From Gnetum montanum (taxonomy: Eukaryota; Streptophyta; Gnetopsida; Gnetales; Gnetaceae), in NCBI GenBank assembly GCA_015680685.1, contig MNCI01034688.1, positions 1-56,828 of the forward strand: 56,828 nucleotides of DNA, written 5' to 3'. Position 1 is the stretch's first letter; each line of letters opens with the position of its first letter. A program made the position numbers and the translations under genes. Under the pieces are notes generated by a model. The model did not search any database. It saw nothing but the letters and a program-made list of their open reading frames with translations, and had not been told where the DNA came from. Positions 34,252 through 45,185 of the stretch are shown here, in pieces.

Positions 34252-35081
34252 CATTGGTCTTGACAGAAAACTTGCATAGGAGCCGAGAGCATTTATGTGA
34301 GGCTTGGTCAGGAAAACAACTGCAACCTTTGTCCTCCATATGCTAGAAAGCCTTTGGACTTGCTGAATTCATCTTTGAAACATTTCTATCACTTTTGCAT
34401 TACTGCTACGCTATGCTACACTATGTAGCGTAGCATAGCATAGCAGCCATTGTATCATGGTTCGTTTTTTAATTTTCCATTTTCTACCAAGAAACCTTGC
34501 TTGAGGCCTGAGGGCTAAGTGGGACACCGAGTTTTTGAGGCTGAAGCATTGCCAAGGGAAATCTTCTTGTTGGAGTCACTTGGCAAAGGGAGGCCTTTCT
34601 ATGCTTTTTCCCTGTTACGCTCGGCTATGCTGCATAGCGTAGCACCCTATGTTGGTGGAGCAAACTTACTTAATGGTTGCAACGTGGGAAAAATCTTTGG
34701 AAGACCAACTTTTCATCAACTTACATCTTGGACACTTGATTAATCTCTTCAAGGCTTGCTATGCTACTCAGTGTAGCGTAGCATAGCAGATTTCTATGCT
34801 AGAAAACTTGCCGAACTATTTTGCTCATCCTGAAAACTTTCAACAACTCCCATCATGCTCCTTGGGTAGACTGCTAGCTAGGTCAATTGTCTGATTTGGT
34901 AGGCTAGAGAGTCCAGCAGGCCTGTTAGCCCTGGAGATAGAAAATTTGTTGGACTGTGCAATCTATCCTTGGTGCCTACATTGTTCTATTAGCCCATCAT
35001 GACACTGCACTTGTGGAAATCCTTGCCAAAATTCCAAGGCTCTGCTGAACCATGAGGGTCTTGAAATTTTATGGTGTTTCA

Positions 35082-35699
35082 CTTGTGCCTCTTACCATCC
35101 ATCCTGCCTTCAATATTCTCATACTCCACCTCATTACATGCCACTACCAGTGACATAGGAAGGTTTAGCACCACAATATCAATAAATAAATGCCACTAGT
35201 GCTACAAATGTGCATAGACATGTTGATACCGATAGGTCTCAATCGCAACATTGGAAACATCCCTTCTTTAGGAAAGGCCATAAGCTGAAGCAAACCACCC
35301 ATGGACCTACCACATCACCCAAACCAGCACAATGCCAATCTAGTACAATATCTTTCACAATCACCATCCTTTACTCTAATTCCAAACCCAAGCAATGAAT
35401 CTACAAGCATGGGGAGACCAACCAATCCATGCATACCATATCTTGATCAAGGACCCAATAGTGGGTCAGACATATGTAACATTAACACACCTCATACCCT
35501 AATCCACCATACATTTACCAATCAAGTGTATGACCAACAATTTGTCTACCTAGTCATTGCACCACCAATAGACACCTATGGTTTGAGAATAAATGGTTAC
35601 CAATGTTGTATACATGTATGCATCCTATCTATCCGCTTATTAATCCTTGTCATGGCCAAATGTTTAGTCATGGGGGTCACCTCTGATTCTTATCTTTAG
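35082..35699 (+). pseudogene. gag of R11, C-terminal part
   Basis: Continuation of the frame cut at 33257. It is His/Pro/Gln-rich, with an open stretch at 35301-35699 that includes SMGRPTNPCIPYLDQGPNSG and DTYGLRINGYQCC. It ends in a TAG at 35697-35699. The coding quality fits a Gag C-terminus, but no knuckle or protease motif is present. Confidence 0.5.
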
Positions 35700-37623
35700 G
35701 ATTTTTCATTGTTTTTCATCTTTTTATTTTACAATTTTTTGTCATTTTCTTATTTCTTAATACAATTTTTCCTATATCTTCTAACTTTTTCTATTTGTTG
35801 TTTTCATTTTCTTTGTTATGTAATCTCACTTGTGAATAAAATGATCATGTAGCCCATTGAGATGAGGTTTTCTCTATGTCATCAAATCATAAGGGACTTA
35901 TTATTCAAATAATGAGACCATGTCATCCATCCACTCATTCTATTAATAAGAGGTTCTTGCTCTAGTCATAATGACATTCTTTTTCATTATGAGACTAGTA
36001 ATAAATTCATAATCATTATGTCTAGGTTGAAGAGTGAAGAACCAAGGGGAAATGTAAAGGGTGTGACATCAAGGGGATTTGTGGATTCTCTTGGCCCACT
36101 TCTATATGTTCTATCATGTTGTTAAGGTTGTGATTATATCCTTGTAGGTCTAACAAAAAATGGAAATAAGAGTCACATAAAAAGACAGAATAAATTTTTG
36201 AGGATCCCACTAGAAATACATGTACCCATGCCTAAAGGTTGGTAGCTTCACAATCCAAAAAAAAAACATACATGCCATAAATAAGCTCCTCCATTGGGAA
36301 AAACTCCAAGTGATGTTATTCCTTGCAACTATGATACTGATATAATTGTCAACCGATGTGATGAAACAATGTGATGTCACTGAAATGTTGTTTGGACTTG
36401 GTTTGAACCTTGGAAAAGAAGGGCTCATGGTTACTTAACCACTAATAACACACAAGTATTCCTTATGCCTTGGGTAGACATCTCATTTTCCAATTCCTAC
36501 AATCCTTTCTACAATCCATCTCATCTCACTATTCGTGTGATCCTAGCTTATGGTTTTTTGTAACATAGAGTTATTATCTCAAATTGGTGGTTTCAACATG
36601 TGTGTTTTGTTCAAAGGTATGTGTTGCATTCAACCCCTTTAGTGCCTACAAACATTTTTAGGTGTGGTTACACAAGGGAATTAATGGCTGGAGCCTACTT
36701 TGGGAAGGATCCACTTGTGTATCTTTTGTGACTTGTACTTGTTGGACACAACCACATCATTCTTTACCTTCTAAGTACTTCATTATTAGATTTTTTCATT
36801 CCCCTTATCATGTAATTGATCCATTTCACAACCTCATTTTAACACCCTTTTTCTTTCATCTTCCAAAGTTTTTAACATCAACAACTCCACTCTCTACACT
36901 TTTGGTACCTAAAACTAATTTTTCACTTACCCAAGAACTATCAACCTAACCTCCAACCTTCCAACCAATCCCAAAGCTTCATTTCCCATGCTTAATTTCC
37001 CATTTATTGCATATTCTTGGACCCTAATATTGACTACCCAATATCAAGTCAAATACCTAATATTGGGTACCATAAAACCTATATATATGACCCCCAAAAT
37101 GTCCAAACTTCATTCTCATCATTTGCTGTTAGGGGAGTTTTCTAAATTTCTTCTCATCACTCAAAGCTCTGTGCAACCACTTTCCACTTGTGATGTTTTG
37201 ATTTTTCCCACTCTAATTTCTATGCTATTTGGACCTATCTAAATCCAAAGTGTTTAAGTTAGTCATGGGAGGGTACTTGCATGGGAAACTTGTTCCAATT
37301 TTTGATAATTTTCTATCACCCAAAGGATATTATAAGGGTAAGAGTGTTAAAAAATTTAGGCATTATAATAAATAATCAATTGTATTAATTCCAAAAACCC
37401 TAATTCTTCCACCCAAGGGACCATAATTGTCATAACAAGTCACACATAGGGAAAATGAAACCAACTGTGTAAGGTCATATGAGGAGATAGATACTTTTTG
37501 GGTATCTTTTCTAAAATTTTTTTTAACTCTACAATCATATGAACTAAGCTAATGAGTAAGCTATAAACTGATTAATGATAAAGAACATAACCTTAGTAAC
37601 ACCCACTATTTTCTTGATTGTAG
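35700..37623 (+). other. Non-coding spacer of R11 with LTR-like internal promoter
   Basis: No frame is supported. T-rich at 35700-35830. At 37025-37075 there are four AATATT/AATATC motifs (TAATATTGACTACC, CAATATCAAG, CTAATATTGGG) directly before CCTATATATATGACC at about 37077-37091. This repeats the U3 arrangement of the R11 LTRs without their downstream sequence. ORF2 opens about 530 bases further on. Confidence 0.45.
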
Positions 37624-40190
37624 ATGGTCCCAAAAAGAGAAGCACAAGGAGAACCTTCACAATGAGTAGCCAAGCACCCATGAGGTGGTCGAGGCCAACA
37701 AGGCAAATGTGTAAAGCATGAGAAGCAAGAAGACCAATCATTCAGCATTCATCAAGAGGCCCCTGTCATAGGATAATCAATTCAAGAAGAGGCTTTAGAA
37801 TCATAGGCCCTTACACAAGAACAACACCTTACATTGTCCTTTGAATGCCTTGAGGTCATTCAAGAAAAATCCATGTTGCCCACAATCATCATGGAGATTA
37901 ACTTTGGCCCATTTATGGAGTTTGCTCCATAAGTAATTCAAATGCAACTTCAAGTGTCACCTTTGTGGCCTATTCTTTCAAACAACGACAAGTGATATCT
38001 TGGAGAAACATATCAATTCTGGCATAACAAGGAGAAAGGCACCACTATCAACATTTTTGAAGTTAATGTTGACTTCTTAGTTAAAGTAATTGTTGAAGCT
38101 CTGAATCTACCAAATAAAGGGTCTAAGTTAGCCCAGCTATCTACAAGATCTAACCCTGACACAAGAAAGGTGTGGCTGAGGTGCGCATATGGAAAAAATG
38201 ACAATGCATATCATGAATTGGCTTTGGAAGAAAGAACCTATTTCAAAATAGGGACATATCATCTCTTTCCCACCAAAGGGCTCAATTGAATCTCCACCTA
38301 TGTAGCTAGGGGAAGTGTCATCCTAATGGGTACATATGCAGCCAACCTTTCCTAGCTATAGTATATAGAGATCCAAAGGCAGTTTGAGGAGAAAAATGTA
38401 GGGAAGCCAACACTTCCATTCTCTTACCTAATCAAAAAGCTATGTAAAAGTACTGAAATCCTAAGGTACACAAATGACATTCCTAGGAAGGCTCAAAATG
38501 CTTCCTTTGCTAATCTCCTTAAACCTGTAGCACCAAGAAAAGACCTTGGTGAAGAGCAAGAATCAAAGAAGGAATGTAAACTGAAAAAATAAATAGAACG
38601 AGCACTTGAATAGTACCTTCAAACATAAGCTCTATCACTACCACCACAACATTACAGGCCCTCAATGAGCCATTTGTAGAAAATCACTGAAATGCTTATC
38701 TAAGGAAGCATAGAGGAATCAAACCTCTTCAGAGTTCTAGATGAAGTTCAACCAACCATTTCAGCTAATTTGACAAGAGGAAAGATCCCACTCTACTTAG
38801 GAGGAGAATCTCAGTGGTCCAAAAAAATCTATGGTAATGCCACATCCTTCCAAGTGATGCTTGAAATCAGAGAAGATGCCACAGTAGTGGTAATGTAATA
38901 GACATAGCCAAAGTGATTACAAATCACATTAAAGCATCATTAAATGTGCCTATTGTGCCCCCAATAGATTTGACTGGGACCAGAGATGCACAAATGCTTT
39001 CTAGGAATTCAATAACTCCTACAGCACATGAGGATGTGTTAGATCGATTATTGCAGATAGGGCAAGTGAGGATAGCCTTATTCGACATCCCTAGTGATGT
39101 TACTATAGCATAATCAAACCTCACCACCACTAAAGGAAAATTGATCATGGAAGAGACTAGGGCAGAGCACGCAAAAGAAAAAGTTCAATGATTACAATAA
39201 GAGTTGATTACCCTAAGAGCCAAAAGATGGGATCCTACCCAATTTATCACACCTAACCAAGTGGAGCAATTTAGAATAGAGTAGTTGATCAAGTTGAATG
39301 AAGAGAATAAAGTTTCTAAGCAAGAAAAAAATAAGGTGGTTTTGCATGCCTCTACTACTGATGCATAATCCCATGCTTACAAAAATGCATTAACCATCAC
39401 TCAAAACAAGAATAAACAACTCACTACAAAAAACTCCAAGTTGACCACCATCAAACAACAAAAGAATATTCTAGAAGAAAGTGTCCATTAGTTGAGGAAA
39501 CAACTGATGAGGATCAACAAAGATATTAGTAGATTGGCCAAGGAAAATAGAACCTTCTTAATGGAGGAGGTCCATGGCATTCGACAAATGTCTACAATTG
39601 AAATAAGCATGTGTCAAAATGAGGCCAAGAAACACAAGAAGCTAAGAAAGCACTTTCGCAACTAGATAGGCATGTATAAGAAAATAAATGAAAAAGTAAT
39701 CCATATGGCCAAAGCGCACATTAGCTCCATGATAGCACAAAATCTCAAGTGGCAACCAATTCTAGATAGCTATGCATTGATCCATCAAGTGGAAGTAAAG
39801 AATAAAGATCTATATATTAAGGATTTGAAGGAATACATGGCATTCGCTAACCTCAAATATGCCAACCTAGCCATGTTAATAGTAGGTTGGCCTAGAAGTG
39901 AGCTGAAAAAATAGGTAGTGATCATCTATGCCATATATGAGAAAGAGTTTGCAAACAAAAAGGATGCTTTGCAAAAGCTTCATGTGAAAAACTCAAAATT
40001 GAAGGTGGTTAAAGCAAGTTACCATGGAAAAAGGTATGTCACTTCAATCCTAGCTAAGAGACTCACTAACTATCATGAATTCAAGGAAAAGGCCAAGGCA
40101 TTCGAAGAGGAGTGATGGCATTTTGCGGCCTGGTACGTGAAGGACAATAAAATGTTTCCATAGTTTCCATGCCCTTGGGATGTACCAATG
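37624..40190 (+). pseudogene. ORF2 of R11: possible plant-transposon-protein domain plus coiled coil
   Basis: The first half (about 37990-38590) reads TYQFWHNKEKGTTINIFEV, then YHLFPTKGLN, VARGSVILMGTYA and LPFSYLIKKLCKSTEI. The spacing and the LPF--LI--LC block resemble the 'putative plant transposon protein' domain found as an extra ORF in Athila-type elements; this is from memory of the family. The second half (about 38913-40190, one frame) is Lys/Glu/Gln-rich with long heptad-like stretches (39270-39640), followed by a conserved-looking 39672-40130. Stops there are TAG, TAA or TGA where Gln or Trp would fit. No catalytic pol motif. Confidence 0.55.
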
Positions 40191-40498
40191 ATAACACACA
40201 TTTTTTCAGTAGCTTGGATGATACAAAACCCATAGATAAAAGAGGAGAGGTTGTCGACATTGCTTGATCGCTAAAAATTTCACAAGCCTAGTGACAAAGG
40301 GAAGTGATCGATGGAGGAGCCACCACCTTCAAGAACTACATGAGCTTTCTTAATTTTGTGTCTTATAATATTGTGTCCCAATTTTTTTGAAACACCATTG
40401 TAGCATGTATACGTCTATTTTTTTGTTTATTTGAGTTAGTTAATAATTCCATACCTTCCCAATATTTTTGTAAAGAACTTCTTCCTCATTTTTTTTAA

Positions 40499-40532
40499 CT
40501 TGAGGACAAGTTTTTGTTTAGTCATGGGGGTA
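40499..40532 (+). other. Polypurine tract and ORF end of R11
   Basis: The region reads ACTTGAGGACAAG, then ATGGGGGTA immediately before LTR start TGAGGAG. In frame it encodes LEDKF----GGM, as at the end of A2. Confidence 0.6.
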
Positions 40533-41411
40533 TGAGGAGTCATGTTTATGTTAGCCCTAATATCAAATATCTGATATCAAGGGTCCAATATTGAATATAC
40601 GATATCCAGTCCCAAGAAATGATGTCAAATATCCAATATCATCTCTTTCATGCTAGCCTATAAATAAAACACTTGATTGCACAGTCAAGATATAGTTTTT
40701 AGTTCTCAATTTTTTATAGTTTTTCATAGATTTCTAAATTAATGTTCTGTTATTCTCAGTGCATGCCCATAGTATGATGTTTGTAATTGTATGACATCTT
40801 TATTCAAGTGTGACGTACTTGGACATGTTACATGACTAGAAATAAGGATCGAGATTACTCTCATCATTACAGCATCCACTTAGATTATTATTGCTTTTAA
40901 TTGTTAATTGTTTCCTATTTTCCTTAATTAATGTTTTCATTTATTGCTATTTACTATTCTTGTCATTAAGCAGAATGAGTATGTCTAAGCACAAGCATTT
41001 AAGTGTAATTACTTGGAAACCTAGTAGTGTATTGTTTAGCAAACCCAATGACACACGCTTGGCAATTCAAACAGTGGTTATACGAGGTCCAAGGCATGTG
41101 TGAACAATTAGAAACGAATATTCATCACACATAGGCTAATTTAGGTTTTACTTTCTATTATTCATTAGATTAATTAATTATCTCTTTATTATCATTAGAA
41201 GTAGCATAGGATTAGACAACATCATATACCTCAATTTGGACTAAACCATACATGACAAAGCTACCACTAGTCCAAGTGGGAATATAGCAAACTATGATCA
41301 AGGCTTAATAATTTAGATGCACAACTAGTACCATCTATGAAATTCGACTAGATCATGCATGAACACTTGTGATTCATATGTTTGGGCATAGGGGTACCTT
41401 GTCACTCATCA
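40533..41411 (+). repeat. 3' LTR of R11
   Basis: 879 bases, TGAGGAGTCATG...CACTCATCA. U3 holds AATATC, TGATATCA, CAATATTG and CGATATCC ahead of CTATAAATAA. The conserved hairpin is TTGGACTA (41236-41243) with TAGTCCAA (41268-41275) and loop start AACCATAC. Confidence 0.9.
41236..41275 (+). ncRNA. Conserved LTR hairpin, R11 3' copy
   Basis: Eight perfect pairs around a 24-base loop. The same arms as the 5' LTR copy, with the undecayed AACCATAC loop start. Confidence 0.6.
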
Positions 41412-43215
41412 GTCATGTACCTCTTTAGGTGCTTGCTCCAAGAAAGAGTCAAAGTTTTAACTCCTAGAGCACTATTTTTTGGACCTCCCTTGACTTGATT
41501 TGATTTAGGCAGGCCTCCATCAAGGTCACCTCAAGGTTTACTTGTTGAGATGGTGCCTCATCTTGGTTGGAATGTTCTATTGTTGTTGCTGGTTCTAGAA
41601 TCTAACAAATAGATTTCACATCAATATTTTCCCTAAGAGGTCCCATGGCATGGGTTACAGTTGGTTCTTCCTAGGCCTATTCTTAGCCCCTTCCCCTTCT
41701 TGGTCATTTCTCCCTTGGTTGAGATAGTCCTCCTTCTTGCACGTGTTTTCCTTTCAGTGCCATCTGCAGTCATAACACATCCATGAATTAGTAGATATAA
41801 TGTGTAACTTTAAATATTTGAATACCTTATCTCATTAGTTAATTACANTCACTATAAATGTGTGCAACCCCCTTAGAAATTTTCACATTTTCTCNAAAAA
41901 TCACTATAAATGTGTGCAACCCCCTTAGAAATTTTCACATTTTCTCACAAACATCGAGGGAGTTTTTCAAATTTTCAAAGCTCAGAACATTCCAGAGCCC
42001 ATAACTTCCTAACTATTTATCCAAATCACTTCATTCTTTGGCCTTATAGCTCTTGAAGGTAAGCTCTTAGTCATGGGGACCACAAATGTGCCATTTTTGA
42101 CATAAAATGTTTCACCATTTTCCTAACTCCTATAAAGCTTTAATTAAGAAATCAACATTTAAACACTAAATTACAAATTTTAAACTCTTCCAACAAGCTC
42201 TGGTGACACTTATAGTAAAAATTAATTAATAAAATAAGAATAAAATAATCAATTTGTTGTGGTCCAACCATAGCTAACTGTAATTAACTAATGAGATAAG
42301 GTATTCAAATATTTAAAGTTACACATTATATCTACTAATTCATGGATGTGTTATGACTGCAGATGGCACTGAAAGGAAAACACGTGCAAGANTGAATCGA
42401 TGGAACCCATAGGTGATTAATGGTTGATGGAAGTTAAGGATCAAAACCTAGAAGATTCTACCAAAAACTTCAAGTACATTAGACAAAGACACCAAATAAG
42501 AACATGGACACCGTTAGTGAGGTGAGTTATAGGTAGCATAGACAGATGATGGAGAAGGTAGAATGGAATTTCAAGTTAAGGTCATAAGAAGTCCCTTGTG
42601 GATTTGTGTTTAAATGACATAAGAAGACTCATTCTTAGTCTAGACCAAACCTAGCAGCTTTCAATGACTTTGCATCACCACTTTAAGACCAATCCACCTC
42701 CTTAAGACACAAGAGTGCTCCTATAGAATAACCACTACTCCTTAAGAAAAAGAAAAGAGAAGCAGGAAGTGTTAGAGGGCCTTAGTTAGAGGGGACCTTT
42801 AGGCATGGGTAACATGTATCTATAGTCTCATAACTAGTGCTTGTAGTCCGTTTATTTGTCTAAGGGATGTGTTTTGAATTCCCATCTGTTGTTTTTTTTT
42901 TTGGATGGAAACCACACCATGCAAACACTTATTCAACTTCATGTTATTGGTCAACATGGAATGGTAAGAAATCCATGAAAACACTCGTGCACCCATGTAA
43001 GTAGAACAGTACAAAGAGTATTGAGTTCTCTTAAAGTCACACCCTCTGTAAACCTTTGAATCCTTTCTAATTCTGGGAGAAGAACTACCACCACCATCAT
43101 GTCTTCCAATATGGTTGTCACAACCACGTTTGTTAGTTTTCTTATCATCTTGATGCTTGTTCAAGTCTCTGCCTTGAATTCAATTTTTACCTGAACTTGG
43201 ATCGTTGATATTGAA
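41412..43215 (-). mobile_element. Remainder of A2 interior, including a gag fragment
   Basis: Sequence resumes on the far side of R11. At 43215-42820 the minus strand carries the start of an A1-type gag: DDKKTN, NHIGRHDGGGSSSP (A1 has EDKKTN, ...KYHGGGSPPSS), and the upstream CTTGGATYGTTRATA block is shared with A1 at 12501. Similarity stops abruptly at about 43215, so A2's 5' LTR is lost. The middle part contains the N-marked inverted and direct duplications described separately. Confidence 0.55.
41735..42391. repeat. 113-bp perfect inverted repeat bounded by Ns, likely assembly artefact
   Basis: 41735-41847 and 42279-42391 are exact reverse complements over 113 bases. Position 41848 and position 42392, the bases just outside one end of each arm, are both N. 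Inside the loop a 46-base block is directly repeated (41849-41894 and 41901-41946), with another N at 41895. Confidence 0.9.
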
Positions 43216-43800
43216 GTACAAATCGGTGAGGGCGGAGATGATTGCATACCTGTCGGAAGAGCAAGCGCTGGGGTCAGGCTCAGGCTGGGACATGAGAGAA
43301 AGGTGAATTGTAAGAGCATGCGGAAAACGTTATTCGATGCGGTGCCTGCGTGTGCGTGCCAAGGAGACCAATGGCGGAGCAAGCACAGAGCAGGTGAACG
43401 AATGATGCATCGTCGTCGTCTGTGCTGCGGCGGCAAAGTTCTGCGTGCTGCTGCTGAGAGAACAAACAAAGAAGCATCATCTCTCATTCATGTGCTTCTG
43501 GTGCTGCTGCTATTTTTTTTAATGGGCTGATATTTTTGGGAAGAATGATGAGGAGTTCCTAGGGCCAAGTATATGGTATCCACGCGTGTTGAGCATTTTT
43601 CAAGTTCAAGGCCCGAGCAGAAAAATCAATGGTTCTACAATTACGACCTCCCAGCCATAGAAGCCCATGGCTCTCTCTTCAAACCTTTAAGGACAGCGTT
43701 GTGCGCGATGGAGACCATCTCAAGAATCCGGTGGTTTTACTACGATTGGAGAAAACCATTTCAAGTTTCGTAGTTAAAGATACGCCTGCACTTTTGCATG
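43216..43800. other. CpG-richer block of uncertain nature
   Basis: Between decayed elements and AT-rich DNA lies a block with clearly more G and C, several CpGs and short trinucleotide runs (CGTCGTCGTC, GCTGCTGCTG). Open frames exist on both strands, 43487-43161 (minus) and 43573-43773 (plus), but neither has a recognisable domain. The minus frame crosses the edge of the A2 gag homology, which argues against it. It could be a 5' exon or promoter of a host gene, or a fragment of a CpG-rich element. Confidence 0.3.
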
Positions 43801-44650
43801 TCTGAATTCTCCTTGTTTTCACTATTATTGTTATTTCTTTTGTTTTATCATTTCCCACTTTAAAAGAAAACAGATTAAAAACAATTAACTTTGTCAAACT
43901 TGCTAATAATTCCTAATCAGCTTACTATATATTTAATATATAACAATTAAATACGGGTCCATATCCTGTGCTAGGCTGATTCTCTGTAGCGGCTGCCGTA
44001 ATATATGTTTTAAAAAACATTATGTTTCTGCTTAACACCTGCCTGCAAAACAGCACGTCATGGGATTGATTCCCGCTGCGGCTAAAACGAAGGGCACATA
44101 GAAATATGTTATAATCATAAACTAGAATTTTATACACGTACTTCAAATGACCATTTAGTTGCATAAGGTGTACTTTAAATTTTCTTGAAGTTGGTGGTGG
44201 CGTTGCGTGTGTGTTGCCCTATTCAAGCTTATGAGCAATGTTTTTGAATGATCATTGTACTAATGGTACATTCAATATGTTAGAAATAGTGTGAATATGT
44301 GCTCCTTGCTCCTCTAGCAATGTTTACTTTGATGTTAAGTAGAATATAGTAGTAGCTTTTATTTAGATGTTGTGATGTTTACCTTTCATGTATTATGAGA
44401 TATACCATATTTGTATAAAGAAAAAGGCCTTAGAGGGTTAGGGATTGAGCAACCCCTATTTTTTTAATAATTATTTTCTCTTTTAATATCTCTTTTACGG
44501 CCTTCCCTTGGAAATACCTTAAAGGGAGCCAGATGGTTGTTGGAGGTCCCTATGCAAGTGTTACATACATTTCCAAGAATGAATAAAAACCTGATCAAGT
44601 TAAATCTCCTTGATCATGTATTATCTTTAACGGCAAGTAAGTAGTTTCGG
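43801..44650. other. AT-rich DNA, no gene; weak B-box-like motif
   Basis: At 44059-44078 the plus strand reads CATGGGATTGATTCCCGCTG, preceded by CTGCCTGCAAAACAG. It resembles the anticodon and T-arm part of a tRNA-derived sequence, but no A box or acceptor stem can be matched. Nothing else is seen. Confidence 0.3.
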
Positions 44651-45138
44651 TCATATTTCAGATTTTGCATTAGGACTTTTATAAAAAGAAATCTTTTTAA
44701 CATAAAAATTAAAGAAAATTACATGAAGAAGCTTCACACGAGAAAAGTACCTTGAACTGGGTTGCACATATTTGGAGTTTCCTTTCCAAGAATTATGTGT
44801 CTTCGATAGAGTGAACAAACATGTGGACATGTGCATGTCCATGAATTTGGTGACATAGTAATGCCACACAAGGTAAGGAACACGGGCCCTACCTTGCCAA
44901 TCTCTAACATAGTTAACCAGTGAAGAGCCATCAGGACATGCTCTTCCAATGTATCTTGAATTTCCACCATTTTAGGTTCATACATCATATCTTCTTCCTC
45001 GTGAAAAGCATGACAAATGAGTTGAAGGGCATTCATAGATTCATGCGAAAGGGAATGCAGTGTCATGAGTGTCATCATCCTTTCCCATTTCTCTTCTCCT
45101 TCTCTGTTAAGAGATGATGATGATAGCAGTTGCTGCAC
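44651..45138 (-). CDS. Possible exon(s), unrecognised protein
   Basis: A 134-codon frame runs from an ATG at 45138 to 44734. Its first two thirds look protein-like: acidic, with MTLMTLHSLSHESMNALQ, FHEEEDMMYEPKMVEIQDTLEEHV and LHWLTMLEIGK. Directly after that comes GGTAGGGCC, a possible splice donor near 44900. A second frame, 44869-44651, overlaps the 3' part (WHYYVTKFMDMHMS). I do not recognise either. The foldback element starts about 50 bases upstream of the ATG. It may equally be a chance frame. Confidence 0.25.
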
Positions 45139-45185
45139 TACACAACATGTTCATAATCATTCAATAAAGCAGACGACTAGTGATC

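Larger units (their letters stand above)
33258..35081 (-). mobile_element. Solo LTR of the element 1 group, inserted in R11 gag
   Basis: The ends are TG (33258) and CA (35081), flanked by CTTTT and CTTGT, four of five matching. The left 500 bases align with the R-U5 part of element 1 (CGACC-AAA, GTCGGTG, AACACCGA, TGAGGG, GCCCTGAACGGT). The TATA box is TATTTATAG at 33774-33782, read on the minus strand. In the minus sense the long U3 (35081 to about 33785) holds repeated dyads of GCTATGCTACGC type instead of the GCGTNNACGC arrays of element 1. One LTR without internal sequence means recombination removed the rest. Confidence 0.75.
30426..41411 (+). mobile_element. R11: non-autonomous Ty3-type LTR retrotransposon, gag plus second ORF
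   Basis: The 10,986-base element has LTRs at 30426-31270 and 40533-41411, a tRNA-Asp primer site, a polypurine tract and a GTCA(A/T) duplication. It is inserted in the interior of A2. Inside are gag (31396-33257 and 35082-35699, split by a solo LTR), a spacer of about 1.9 kb with an LTR-like internal promoter, and ORF2 (37624-40190). There is room for pol but no protease, RT, RNase H or integrase motif in any frame. By eye the two LTRs are roughly 85% alike, so the insertion is old. Confidence 0.85.

Noticed and set aside
41735-42391. Foldback transposon in A2
   Set aside because: Arms are exactly identical and bounded by Ns in old DNA, so an assembly error is more likely.
44020-44095. tRNA gene
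   Set aside because: Only a T-arm-like and partial anticodon-arm-like sequence; no acceptor stem, no A box.
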